Source of the DNA: Algoriphagus sp.
Lineage (GTDB): Bacteria; Bacteroidota; Bacteroidia; Cytophagales; Cyclobacteriaceae
Assembly: GCA_029945945.1 (NCBI GenBank)
Contig: JAQSDM010000009.1
Location: 1-64,000 of the forward strand
Length of the DNA stretch: 64,000 bases
Reading direction: 5' to 3'
This document shows positions 33,874 through 43,056 of this stretch, one piece after another. Position 1 is the first letter of the stretch, and every line of letters starts with the position of its first letter. The position numbers and the translations under genes are program-made. The notes under the pieces are model-generated. The model saw nothing but the letters and a program-made list of their open reading frames with translations, was not told the origin of the DNA and did not search any database.

Positions 33874-36048
33874 TTAACTTTTCAAAGCCTCTAAGACCCT
33901 TTCAGGCGTAAATGGCAAATGCCGAAGTTTTTTGCCCGTTAATTTTAAAAAAGCATTGGCGATTGCGCCGGCTACCATCGGAGTTGCTGTTTCTCCGATT
34001 CCAACTGGGTTTTCCGATGATTCTATAAATGAGGTTTCAATACTATCCGGGCAATCTTCCATCCGGAGAATTTGATAATCATTGAAGTTGGACTGCTGAA
34101 CTTTCCCGTTTTCAATCGTGATTTGTTCCTTCAGTGCACTGCTCAGGCCCATCATGATTCCTCCCTCTATCTGTGCTTTGACATTATCGGGTTGAACAAT
34201 TATGCCTGCATCCAGCGCGATCCAGAAATTGTGGACCTTGATTTTTCCGGTGCTTCGGTCCAGTGAGATTTCGCAAATTCCGGTGCCAAGAGAATCATGC
34301 TCAACAAAAGAGACTCCTTTGGCGCGGCCTTCGGCAAGTGGACCATTCCAATCAGCCATCTCGCTGACTTTTTCGAGAGTGGCCAAAGCTCGCGGAGATT
34401 TTACCATTAAGGTTCTGCGAAGACTTACCGGGTCAATTTTTTGATCATAGGCGATTTCATCCAGCATGCATTCGATAGCAAACTTATTTGGTCCATGGCC
34501 TACAGATCGCCAATGCTTGAGTCGAATCCCATGAGAAGTCTCACGCCAATCCGCAAGCTGATTTGGTATATCGTAGTGATCATTCTGAACGCCGCTGGCA
34601 GCGAGGTCTCCACCATCACCAATGACAGTATGTGAGAAGCTTGTCAGGGTTCCCTGGGAATCTACACTGGCATTTAGCCGCTGAAGGGATAGTGGACGAA
34701 AAGCTCCATAAGTAAGATCATCTTCTCTGGTCCAGATCAGTTTGACAGGTAGTGGAGCCATTTCCTTCGCCAAAATCGCACATTCAGCCACAAAATCACT
34801 CATGCTTCTTCTTCCAAAACCGCCACCCAGATATTGTAAATGGATGTTTACATTTTCGGGGGGTAAGCCCAGGATTTCAGGAACTCCCAACTTGGGATCC
34901 ATTCCCTGCTGACTTCCAACCCATACTTCGGCATTTTTTCCGTCCGGAGAAACTTGAATCACCGCATTCAGAGGTTCCATTTGGGCATGGTACACATAGT
35001 CATTTTTGAAATCAGCGGTGTAAGTTTTTGCAGCATTTTGCCTCGCATTAGCCTCGTTGCCTTTTTCCAGGATGACTTTGCCTGTCTTATTCTGATCGGC
35101 AATTTGCTCATAATCAGAATAGATTTCCTGCGAATTAAAACCTGTGGCCTTAGCTTCGCTCCAATCGATTTTCAAAAGTTTCTTTGCGTTCAAAGCTTGT
35201 TCGAGCCTTCTCGCTACAATCCCGATCGCATAGTCAAAGCGAACTATTTTTAGCACTCCGTCCAGTGCTGCTATTTCAGATTCATTAGTAAGAGTGGGTT
35301 TGGAACCGTGTAGGTTTCCCCTTTCCAGCACGCCATAGACCATTTCTGGCAAACGAATGTCTATCGCAAATTGTGCGGTTCCGTTAACCTTCGCGGGGAT
35401 TTCAGTTCTTGGAATATCCCTTCCAATCAATCTGAAAGCCTTTCTGGCTTTTAATTGTTCTTCTGTGAAATCAGGGATGGTCGCAGGCATAGCTAAAAAT
35501 GGAACCAACTCCCCGTAACTGATTTTTTTGCTACTTCCTTCATGCGACACCACACTATTGGCGGTGGTTAATTCAGATACAGGAACATTCCAATGAGCGG
35601 CCGCAGAGTGCATTAACACATAGCGGGCCTGCGCGCCGGACTTCCGCATGAGTTGATAATTACTTTTTGTAGTTCGGCTTCCGACGGTAAACATCATCTT
35701 GGAACCCGGTGCCCATCCCGGAGAACCATAAATTTCAAGTTCCTGAGGAGAGAATTCCACTTTCACTTTAGACCAATCGGCATCCATTTCCTCAGCAAAA
35801 ATGACTGGCAAAGAAGTCATGGATCCTTGTCCCATCTCAGCGGCAGGATTGTAAATGGTGATTTCCCCATCTTCGGTGATTTGTACCCACGCCGAAAGCG
35901 GATGCTTTTCAAACTGTTTGCCAACCTTCTTTTTGTCTGAGCAAGAAACGATCAAGGGCAAAATCCCGGAAGCCCCGAAAAAAAGTGCGATTCCACTGCT
36001 GGATTTCAAAAATTCTCTTCGGGATACTGAAGTTATTTTATTGGCCAT
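33874..36048 (-). CDS. Tat-exported molybdopterin-binding subunit (isoquinoline 1-oxidoreductase beta-like)
   Basis: A 724-residue aldehyde/xanthine-dehydrogenase-type large subunit. The start at 36048 gives a twin-arginine signal SRREFLK (residues 9-15) followed by a hydrophobic core ending in LIVSC, a lipobox with Cys36, so it is likely a Tat lipoprotein. The open frame extends to 36249, but the added residues lack a signal. IorB-like blocks are EMGQGSMTSLPVIFAEE, YLGGGFGRRSMSDF and VGIGETATP. The 2Fe-2S subunit precedes it by 35 bases. The substrate is unknown; a cytochrome c subunit is not seen. Confidence 0.87.
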   Translation of the reverse strand: MANKITSVSRREFLKSSSGIALFFGASGILPLIVSCSDKKKVGKQFEKHPLSAWVQITEDGEITIYNPAAEMGQGSMTSLPVIFAEEMDADWSKVKVEFSPQELEIYGSPGWAPGSKMMFTVGSRTTKSNYQLMRKSGAQARYVLMHSAAAHWNVPVSELTTANSVVSHEGSSKKISYGELVPFLAMPATIPDFTEEQLKARKAFRLIGRDIPRTEIPAKVNGTAQFAIDIRLPEMVYGVLERGNLHGSKPTLTNESEIAALDGVLKIVRFDYAIGIVARRLEQALNAKKLLKIDWSEAKATGFNSQEIYSDYEQIADQNKTGKVILEKGNEANARQNAAKTYTADFKNDYVYHAQMEPLNAVIQVSPDGKNAEVWVGSQQGMDPKLGVPEILGLPPENVNIHLQYLGGGFGRRSMSDFVAECAILAKEMAPLPVKLIWTREDDLTYGAFRPLSLQRLNASVDSQGTLTSFSHTVIGDGGDLAASGVQNDHYDIPNQLADWRETSHGIRLKHWRSVGHGPNKFAIECMLDEIAYDQKIDPVSLRRTLMVKSPRALATLEKVSEMADWNGPLAEGRAKGVSFVEHDSLGTGICEISLDRSTGKIKVHNFWIALDAGIIVQPDNVKAQIEGGIMMGLSSALKEQITIENGKVQQSNFNDYQILRMEDCPDSIETSFIESSENPVGIGETATPMVAGAIANAFLKLTGKKLRHLPFTPERVLEALKS

Positions 36049-36083
36049 AATCGGTTTTTCGAAAGTGTTATTTTGTGCTGATT

Positions 36084-36542
36084 TTAAGCTTTTGAAGCAA
36101 GTTCCACTGCGTTGATAATGCGGAGATAAGTGCCGCAGCGGCATAAGACGCCATTCATATAGCTTTTTATTTCTTCCCGAGAGGGAGTTGGATTTTCTTC
36201 CAAAAGGGCAACTGCCTGCATGATTTGTCCTGATTGACAATAGCCACACTGGGGAGCTTGTGCTTCAATCCAGGCTTTTTGAACCGGGTGATCTCCATTT
36301 TCTGACAACCCTTCGATCGTCCTGATCTTTTGTCCAGCTGCAAAATTTTCCACAGGAAGGACACAGGCTTTCAAGGGAATGTTGTCTACATGGATGATGC
36401 AAGCACCGCATTGAGCGATTCCACAACCAAACTTAGTCCCCGTAAGTCCGAGATGTTCTCTCAAGACCCAGAGCAAAGATGTTCCTTCAGCTACTTCAAC
36501 AGTATGTTTTGTAGTATTGATATCGAGTGTAAAAGAGGCCAT
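36084..36542 (-). CDS. 2Fe-2S subunit (isoquinoline 1-oxidoreductase alpha-like)
   Basis: A 152-residue ferredoxin-type subunit with two 2Fe-2S clusters: FGCGIAQCGACIIH and its distal Cys (KACVLP) for the plant-type cluster, and QCGYCQSGQ with LCRCGTY for the second. It supplies electrons from the molybdopterin subunit encoded next. It carries no export signal of its own, so must be carried through the Tat pore in complex with its partner. Its stop is 35 bases before the partner's ATG. Confidence 0.9.
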   Translation of the reverse strand: MASFTLDINTTKHTVEVAEGTSLLWVLREHLGLTGTKFGCGIAQCGACIIHVDNIPLKACVLPVENFAAGQKIRTIEGLSENGDHPVQKAWIEAQAPQCGYCQSGQIMQAVALLEENPTPSREEIKSYMNGVLCRCGTYLRIINAVELASKA

Positions 36543-36729
36543 AACGGGGAATTTTTTAACCTTAAGATAAGGCTATTAAAGTAGATTCTGGTAAAAATCT
36601 CATTCTGATTAATGGGAGAATCTGCATTCAGACTGTTGAAATTTTGTATTTATTGTTTGCCTACAGTCAAGCACTTCATTGGTCCGAATTTCCCATTTCA
36701 ACCGAATAATTTTCATTTAGTCGTCAGTA

Positions 36730-37221
36730 CTATAGCCCCAACTTCGCCCTCGAAACCCAATCCGGAGCATCATTTATTTCCTGTCTCAAAATCAGATTTA
36801 ATTGTGCGGCGTGGTGCTGCACATGGCGCATGTTGTAAAGGATGAGTTCGATCAGAGGGTAATCCATCGAGCCGGAGACATTGATCCAGCGGGTTGCTGC
36901 AAGTTCAAGAGTCAGATTGCTGAGCAGGTCATGACATTTTTTCCTGCAATACTCTACATAATTGAGCAATTCTGCTTGAGAGTAGGTTCTCTCCGGCATC
37001 GCATCCTCAAACTCGGAAAAAGTAAAAGGTGGAGGCGGTAAGAATTTTGCAGGATCGAGACTCAGGTAATAATCCGTGAAGAATAAGCAATGGTAGGCAT
37101 TATACCAAAACTCCTTCTCAGTATCCCAATGCTCCTGCGGGCAAAGCCGGATAGCATTTTCCAGCATGTCGATACTTGCTCCGAATTGCTTCCAAATAGA
37201 TTCTTTAAGCAGGTTTATCAT
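36730..37221 (-). CDS. DinB-family protein
   Basis: A 163-residue four-helix-bundle protein of the DinB/YfiT superfamily. Potential metal histidines are in AYHCLFFTDYYL (near residue 43) and RHVQHHAAQLN (near 130-140). DinB-like proteins often use bacillithiol or similar thiols in transferase reactions, but this subgroup is uncharacterised. Single gene; the 187 bp toward the iorA-like gene shows nothing but a CCTTA/TAAGG palindrome. Confidence 0.75.
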   Translation of the reverse strand: MINLLKESIWKQFGASIDMLENAIRLCPQEHWDTEKEFWYNAYHCLFFTDYYLSLDPAKFLPPPPFTFSEFEDAMPERTYSQAELLNYVEYCRKKCHDLLSNLTLELAATRWINVSGSMDYPLIELILYNMRHVQHHAAQLNLILRQEINDAPDWVSRAKLGL

Positions 37222-37390
37222 TGTGGTTTTGATTTTTTGATGGAATAATTTCTAATTCAATTGAAGTATGGGCTCTTACAGTTATCTATATGTTTGATTT
37301 CTCACCAGAAGCCAAATAGAATAAGGTTTAAAGTTCGAAAAAACATGCTCAGGCACGGCGGAAAGTATGGTCTGTCGACCTTCGTCAGTC

Positions 37391-37452
37391 TATGATTATC
37401 CGCATTAATTTTGGTTGATTTATCCATACTGGCAGAATTGCGGATAATCATA
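37391..37452. repeat. Long perfect inverted repeat in an intergenic region
   Basis: Two 14-base arms (TATGATTATCCGCA at 37391-37404 and its exact reverse complement at 37439-37452) separated by 34 bases. The right arm ends just before the stop region of the VanZ gene, which is read on the minus strand. It lacks a T run immediately after the stem, so is not a classic terminator. It could form a cruciform, a binding site, or a remnant of a mobile element. Confidence 0.6.
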
Positions 37453-37457
37453 TTTAT

Positions 37458-38012
37458 TTAAAGTTCGCCAAGAGTTTTAATGGTATTCATTCTGAATATC
37501 CAGAGGTCATTTGTTTTCAAAAAAAGCAGAAATGAAAAAATGAGTATCGTTCCTATTAAGGCGAAGATATTAATGAATTTTTGTGCTTTGAGTTGGCTGT
37601 TAAATGCTTTTTTAAGTCCCATAAAGATGATGAGCCCTATGATTCCGCCTAGCGTATTGTTGATCAGATCCGTGATATCAAAGGCTCCTACTTCCATGAT
37701 ATATTGAGAAATTTCAAATAAGAAACTCAATGAGAAAAAGAGGAAGACTTTTTTGCCAAAACCCCAGTGTTTCAATAAAACTCCTGCATAAAGCCCAAAT
37801 GGAATAAAAATAAAGATATTCAAGATAATCTCAGGGAAGTCCATTTTGCCATAGAGGACGAATTCACGAAACGGAATCCAATTGAAGCTCCGCTCTACCC
37901 GATCATGGTAAGCACTGATATTAAACTTTAGCACAATGATCCAATAGATTGAAATCAAGTAAACTCCAAACAAGGCAAAGGTTAGTTGGGTTGATTTTAG
38001 GATGGAGTTCAT
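37458..38012 (-). CDS. VanZ-family membrane protein
   Basis: A 184-residue integral membrane protein with about five hydrophobic segments. VanZ-like features include NWIPFREFVLYG after the first helix, ILNIFIFIPFGLYAG, SLSFLFEISQYIMEVGAFDITDLINNTLGG and the last helix. VanZ proteins are associated with glycopeptide (teicoplanin) resistance and envelope or phospholipid remodelling, but most family members have unknown roles. It lies in a visibly AT-rich stretch. Confidence 0.75.
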   Translation of the reverse strand: MNSILKSTQLTFALFGVYLISIYWIIVLKFNISAYHDRVERSFNWIPFREFVLYGKMDFPEIILNIFIFIPFGLYAGVLLKHWGFGKKVFLFFSLSFLFEISQYIMEVGAFDITDLINNTLGGIIGLIIFMGLKKAFNSQLKAQKFINIFALIGTILIFSFLLFLKTNDLWIFRMNTIKTLGEL

Positions 38013-38233
38013 TTGGGGTGTTTATAGGCTTTTTTTGGAAGGATACTTTTCTGCTAGGTGAATACCGGAATCGGCCAAAATTGAAACCCATTGTAAATTA
38101 AGAAGAATAGTCGTCCGTGTATACTCCCGAAAGCTTTCGAGGATTACGATCAGGCAAGCGCCTTTTATAGAGTATAAGTTATAATAAGCTAAGCCATGCT
38201 GAGCGTAATTTCGTATGCTGTCGATAGTCTTTA

Positions 38234-38647
38234 TTAATTTGTCCCAATTTTAATCAATCGGATGAAAACAAATAAAAAGAATATGAAAAACACCCAATCG
38301 TTAGCGCCATAAACCGAGTAAAATACTCCAGCCATTTTATCATTCGAAAAAAGGGCTGAAACATCATTAGCAAGCATCCATTTTATCCAAATAATACCAT
38401 AGATTATTTTTTCAAGAGCAAATACTCCTACTAGCCATTTTACATTATGATAATTTTTAGCAACAGAGATGTAGGCTAAGCCCCAAATAACAATCATTAA
38501 TAATCCAAAATTTGACATCACATTTGGATCAGATTCAGGAATAAAAGAATTTGTAAAAAATCTTGAAAAAACTAGTACTGACATATTCATTATTCCAGCA
38601 ATGACAAATCCTTTTGTAATTGTGTCACTTTTTAGAGTTCTAGTCAT
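38234..38647 (-). CDS. Small integral membrane protein of unknown function
   Basis: A 137-residue product with four hydrophobic segments (about 10-32, 45-65, 70-95 and 110-133), hence probably an inner-membrane four-helix protein. I do not recognise the family. The sequence is AT-rich compared with the hut or men genes and has short flanking ORFs only, so recent acquisition is possible. A good ATG start; no signal or catalytic motif is visible. Confidence 0.6.
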   Translation of the reverse strand: MTRTLKSDTITKGFVIAGIMNMSVLVFSRFFTNSFIPESDPNVMSNFGLLMIVIWGLAYISVAKNYHNVKWLVGVFALEKIIYGIIWIKWMLANDVSALFSNDKMAGVFYSVYGANDWVFFIFFLFVFIRLIKIGTN

Positions 38648-39060
38648 TATAATTATTATTTATATTATTTCTCAACAATATTTTTATTTTTTACTTCAGT
38701 AAAACCTTGTTTAAGTTTTTCAGATTTATTCTGGCTAAATGTAAGTCTTATTTTTTCACAACATGTTTTTCGGGCGAGGCATTTAGAACGGTCAGTGTAA
38801 TTATAATTGCTACAATGCTAACATCCTATTTTTTTGAGTATCCAGATATTCAATAGCAACTATTAGGTTTGGTCGGTCACAGACACAATCTTTTAAACCA
38901 AGAGATGTAATTGTAAAACAATTATCAAATCAAATACACCGCGAAATTTATTGCAATCAAGACTTTTATGTCTGCCGTTATTTCATTTCTTACATGTCGA
39001 AATAAAATTAGCCTTTACCTGTTTTTGATTTGTTATAGGAAGGATTTTCAAAACCAATCT
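38648..39060. other. AT-rich intergenic stretch without a called gene
   Basis: About 410 bp between the unknown membrane protein and glgB. No RNA gene or terminator is evident. On the minus strand a ~39-codon open stretch around 38820-38940 reads like plausible protein (LGLKDCVCDRPNLIVAIEYL) but has no start, and a stop follows, so it may be a gene remnant or chance. Confidence 0.4.
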
Positions 39061-41085
39061 TCAATTGGAGATCATCTTCCTCTCCATCACCATCACCGTC
39101 CGATTTGGTACGTACAAAAGCACGCATTGCTCTTTATCGGTAGGATAATCGAGTGAAGTATCCAGTCGGCTAAATCCTCCGAATTCCTTTTCATCAGAAT
39201 CTAAAATAATTTGATACGTTCCTGCTTGGGGAACTTTGATCGGAAATCCAAAGAATGACTCGGTAGTATGGAAGGAAAAAACGAATATCAGTCCGGCGCG
39301 CTCGTAGGCCAGGATCTTCTTATCCGGATCCAGATGCAACTGTACAGCCGGAGCTGATGCGAGTAAGGTGTATTCTTTCGCAAGGCGGATCATAGCCTTG
39401 TCCCAAAGATCGAGTTGTTGATATCGCAAATCCGGCGCATCAACAAGAGACCATTGTCTGCGGGCATATTGATAGCTCCAATCATTGCCAAGTCTCGGGA
39501 AATCCACCCATTCCGGATGACCAAATTCATTTCCGATAAAGTTCAGATATCCTTCACCTCCCAGAGAAAGGGTGATCAGGCGGATCATTTTATGCAAAGC
39601 AATTCCTCTGTCGACGGCCAGATTTTCCGTCAGGACAGACATACTGAAGTACATTTCCTTATCCATCAGCCAGAAGGCAATGGACTTGTCACCAACTAAA
39701 GCCTGATCGTGACTCTCGGCGTAAGCGATGGATTTTTCCTTTTTTGGACGGTTGGTCAGTTCGTGCCAAAGCTCAAACATATCCCATTGTTCGTCTAGTT
39801 TATGCTTGAGCGTCTTGATCCAAAAGTCCGGAATTCCCATCGCCAGGCGGTAATCGAAACCGATTCCTCCGTCTTCGATGGTTCGGCAAAGACCTGGCAT
39901 TCCGCTTACTTCCTCGGCTATCGAGATTGCCTTGGGGTTGAATCCATGGATGACGGTATTTGCCAACTGCATGTAGAGAAGAGCATCTTCATCCACGCCT
40001 TCGTCAAAATATTTGGCTGCAGAATCGAAGGAAACCAATCCATGATGGTGGTAGATAATCGAGGTGGCCCCATCAAACCGGAATCCGTCAAAGTGAAATT
40101 CCTCCATCCAATAGCGGATGTTGGAAAGCAGAAACTGCTTCACTTCCATTTTGCCGTAGTCGAAGAGTTTGGAATCCCAACCTTCATGATAGCCTTTGTC
40201 ACCCGGATGGAAATATTGATGGTCGCTTCCGTCAAATTCGTTCAAGCCTTCATTGACATTTTTGACAGCATGAGAATGGACGATGTCCATGACCACAGCG
40301 ATTCCTATCTGATGGGCCGCATTGATCAGGGATTTGAGTTCCTCCGGAGTGCCAAAGCGAGAAGTCGGGCAAAAGAAATTGGATACATGATATCCAAAAG
40401 ACCCATAATAAGGATGCTCCATCACGGCCATTAGCTGAATGGTATTGTATCCTCCTGCTTTGATTCTTGGTAGGGTTAATTTTTCAAATTCTTCATAGGT
40501 ACCCACGCCTTCTTTTTCTTGCGCCATGCCGACGTGACATTCGTAGATCAGGGGCTGGAGGAGACTTTCGTCCGGGGTGTATTTCTGGTCTTTCCAAGGA
40601 AACTTCTCCTGTTGAAACCAAAGCTGACCGGCGAAATCATGACTTACAGGATCCTGAATCACCCGTCGGATATAGGCAGGAATCCGATCAATTCCACCTT
40701 TGGCGGCAATGACATGGACTTTGACTTTTCCTTGGTGCACAAATCTATCCTTGTAGGCTTCATAAGGAAGGAAAATCTCCCAATCGCCCCGAGGGTTGCG
40801 TCTCATGGGATGATTGTATCTGTCCCAGTCATTGAAATCTCCGAAAAAGAATAACTGCTGGGCAGCCGGAGCCCATTCGCGGTAGACCCAGCCTTTACGC
40901 AGGGCGGATTCAAAATGGATTCCGTAATACTGATGAATATTGGCAAATTCGAGGATGCTGCCAAAGTTGTTCTCAATTTCCCGAAGCTCGTTTTTATAAA
41001 TATCAAAGCGCTTCTTTAATTGGGATTCGTATTCCTCCAACCAAGGTTCATCTTTTACTAGGGGTAGTTTTTCTTCTTCGTTCAC
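39061..41085 (-). CDS. glgB: 1,4-alpha-glucan branching enzyme, eukaryote-type (GH13_8)
   Basis: A 674-residue glycogen branching enzyme. The layout and long blocks match the animal and plant branching enzymes rather than bacterial GlgB (GH13_9): YECHVGMAQEKEGVGTYEEF, LMAVMEHPYYGSFGYHV, MDIVHSHAVKNVNEGLN and AYAESHDQALVGDKS. Catalytic residues are Asp338 (DGFRFDG), Glu391 (IAEEVSG) and Asp460 (ESHDQ). An N-terminal CBM48 spans about residues 55-150. A GTG start is needed; an ATG at 41095 is out of frame. Other glycogen genes are absent here, so it acts in trans. Confidence 0.9.
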   Translation of the reverse strand: MNEEEKLPLVKDEPWLEEYESQLKKRFDIYKNELREIENNFGSILEFANIHQYYGIHFESALRKGWVYREWAPAAQQLFFFGDFNDWDRYNHPMRRNPRGDWEIFLPYEAYKDRFVHQGKVKVHVIAAKGGIDRIPAYIRRVIQDPVSHDFAGQLWFQQEKFPWKDQKYTPDESLLQPLIYECHVGMAQEKEGVGTYEEFEKLTLPRIKAGGYNTIQLMAVMEHPYYGSFGYHVSNFFCPTSRFGTPEELKSLINAAHQIGIAVVMDIVHSHAVKNVNEGLNEFDGSDHQYFHPGDKGYHEGWDSKLFDYGKMEVKQFLLSNIRYWMEEFHFDGFRFDGATSIIYHHHGLVSFDSAAKYFDEGVDEDALLYMQLANTVIHGFNPKAISIAEEVSGMPGLCRTIEDGGIGFDYRLAMGIPDFWIKTLKHKLDEQWDMFELWHELTNRPKKEKSIAYAESHDQALVGDKSIAFWLMDKEMYFSMSVLTENLAVDRGIALHKMIRLITLSLGGEGYLNFIGNEFGHPEWVDFPRLGNDWSYQYARRQWSLVDAPDLRYQQLDLWDKAMIRLAKEYTLLASAPAVQLHLDPDKKILAYERAGLIFVFSFHTTESFFGFPIKVPQAGTYQIILDSDEKEFGGFSRLDTSLDYPTDKEQCVLLYVPNRTVMVMERKMISN

Positions 41086-41247
41086 AAAAAAACATTTTTG
41101 ACTGCGTTGAATTTAGAAAAAATAAGGGGATTGGAGGATGTTTTGAATTCATATGTAAAATTTAAAAATTTCTACAAAGTAGGAGGCACATAAAACTTCC
41201 ATATTTATAAAACTTAAAAAGTCCTATGGTTCATTAGGCTTAGAATT

Positions 41248-41462
41248 GGTTCGACGAGCTTACTAACCTTCGCTCATTCCCCCTCTATATATTTTCAAGT
41301 CCCAGTGGCAGAGCAAAGTTTTTCGAAGAAAAATGAAGTTGAAGCCTGATTTTGTTTTTGATATGCTCGGTTATTGAGCTCAGAGTTTGAATTTGGTTAT
41401 TGCGCACTTGCACTGATCAAAGTGGAAGTGTGTCGAACCACGGTTGGTGAGCTTGTCCAACC
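41248..41462. repeat. Pair of inverted 21-bp palindromic elements
   Basis: A 21-base element GGTTCGACGAGCTTACTAACC at 41248-41268 recurs on the minus strand at 41462-41442 as a close variant (17 of 21 identical), GGTTGGACAAGCTCACCAACC. Each is itself a partial palindrome. The second abuts the mtaB stop codon. The rest of the 378-bp glgB-mtaB gap (41086-41463) has no gene. It looks like a repeated intergenic (REP- or MITE-like) element. Confidence 0.5.
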
Positions 41463-41463
41463 A

Positions 41464-42783
41464 TCAATGCTTCTCAAAAACCATCTCAGGTTCGCGAACT
41501 TCGACATTTCCGTCTTCATTGATTTGATCGAGCGTGACCAGCTTCAGTTCGTTGATCAGCATCGGATCGTATTTGGCCGCCACGCGGATGTAGTTTTCTG
41601 TGAAACCGTGAATCTTCCCGTTTTCCACATCTTCTTCGAAAAGGACTGTAAAAGTTTTGCCCAGGTTCTCTTCGTAGAAATTCCTTCTTTTCTTTTCAGA
41701 CAGGATTCTGAGCATTTTGGATCGTTCGTTTCTTTTCTTCAGCGGTACGATTCCATCCATTTCCACGGCACGGGTATTTGCCCGCTCTGAATAAGTGAAA
41801 ACGTGGAGATAAGAAATATTGAGTTCGTTCAGGAAATTATAAGTCTCGAGGAACAACTCATCCGTTTCCCCCGGAAAGCCGACTATTACATCCACTCCGA
41901 TGCAGGCTTGCGGCATCAGGGTTTTGATTTTACTGACCCGGTCCACGTATAATTCTCTCAGATACCTTCTGCCCATTTTTCTCAAAATAGTGTTTGAACC
42001 CGACTGAAGCGGGATATGAAAATGGGGAACAAAAAGCTTGGATTGGGCGGCAAAGCTGATAATCTCATTGGTGAGGAGATTAGGTTCGATAGAGGAAATT
42101 CGGAATCGGTTGATTCCCTCCACTTCATCCAGGGCAAAAACTAAATCAGCGAATCGCTCATTTCTTTTTCCGTCGACAATTCCGAAGTCACCGATATTCA
42201 CTCCGGTCAGGACGATTTCTTTGACATCAGTCCGAGCGATTTCCCGGGCAGATTCCAAAACACTTTCGATTGTATTACTGCGGCTTTTCCCTCTTGCCAA
42301 CGGGATGGTGCAGAATGCGCAACCATAGTTACAGCCATCCTGAACTTTCAGAAAGGTTCTTGTCCGGTCGTTAATAGAATAGGCGTTGTTGAAAATATTC
42401 GCTTCGGTGATTTCAGAAGTAAGCACTTTGGTCTCCTGAGCTTTTGCAAAACCATCAAGCAGTTCGATTAATCTGAATTTTTCAGCTGCCCCTAGTACTG
42501 CATCCACGCCTTCGATCTCAGAGATTTCTACGGGTTTGAGTTGGGCATAGCAACCGATAATCGTCACATAAGAGTTGGGGGAAATCTTCTTGGCCTCCCT
42601 CACGATCTTTTTACACTTCTTATCGGCATTTTCAGTTACTGAGCAGGTATTGATGATGAAAATGTCAGGATTATCCTGAAAATCGACTTTCAGGTAACCC
42701 TTTTCTTCAAATTGTCTGCTGATAGTTGAAGTTTCAGAGAAATTTAACTTACAACCCAACGTATAGAATGCTACTTTTTTCAC
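41464..42783 (-). CDS. mtaB: tRNA N6-threonylcarbamoyladenosine methylthiotransferase
   Basis: A 439-residue radical-SAM methylthiotransferase adding ms2 to t6A37 in tRNA. The N-terminal cluster cysteines are Cys11, Cys47 and Cys78, and the radical-SAM cluster is C151-NYG-C155-AF-C158. A C-terminal TRAM domain follows. The GTG start at 42783 has a good Shine-Dalgarno-like AAGGAG 8 bases upstream, unusual in this phylum. MtaB rather than MiaB or RimO is supported by the TLGCKLNFSET and NTCSVTENADKKCKK blocks. Confidence 0.9.
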   Translation of the reverse strand: MKKVAFYTLGCKLNFSETSTISRQFEEKGYLKVDFQDNPDIFIINTCSVTENADKKCKKIVREAKKISPNSYVTIIGCYAQLKPVEISEIEGVDAVLGAAEKFRLIELLDGFAKAQETKVLTSEITEANIFNNAYSINDRTRTFLKVQDGCNYGCAFCTIPLARGKSRSNTIESVLESAREIARTDVKEIVLTGVNIGDFGIVDGKRNERFADLVFALDEVEGINRFRISSIEPNLLTNEIISFAAQSKLFVPHFHIPLQSGSNTILRKMGRRYLRELYVDRVSKIKTLMPQACIGVDVIVGFPGETDELFLETYNFLNELNISYLHVFTYSERANTRAVEMDGIVPLKKRNERSKMLRILSEKKRRNFYEENLGKTFTVLFEEDVENGKIHGFTENYIRVAAKYDPMLINELKLVTLDQINEDGNVEVREPEMVFEKH

Positions 42784-43056
42784 AATTGCTCTCCTTAATT
42801 AGAATTAACAAAATAATTAGCCTTTCTAATGACCTGCTAAGATTTTTGGGGTAAAGTGGGGAAATATTGGGGGTTATTCATGGCTTTTAAATCCGTAAGT
42901 TTTTTCTTCCGATGCACTGAAGCTCTGACAAAAGATAGCCACTCATGTAGTTTTGTCAAATTTAACGGCAAATATAAGACAACGCAGGTAAGTATCTTAT
43001 TAAAGTGTAAACGAGTATTGAAAGAAAATTAGATATTTAATTCTTAATAAGATGCT

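Noticed and set aside
38128..38139. 12-base palindrome CGAAAGCTTTCG in the VanZ/membrane-protein gap
   Set aside because: Perfect but short and A/T-cored, without a neighbouring half-site or T run; could be chance, so not given as an operator.
39802..40434. 210-residue open frame antisense to glgB
   Set aside because: It lies wholly within the branching-enzyme catalytic region on the opposite strand; no recognisable fold.
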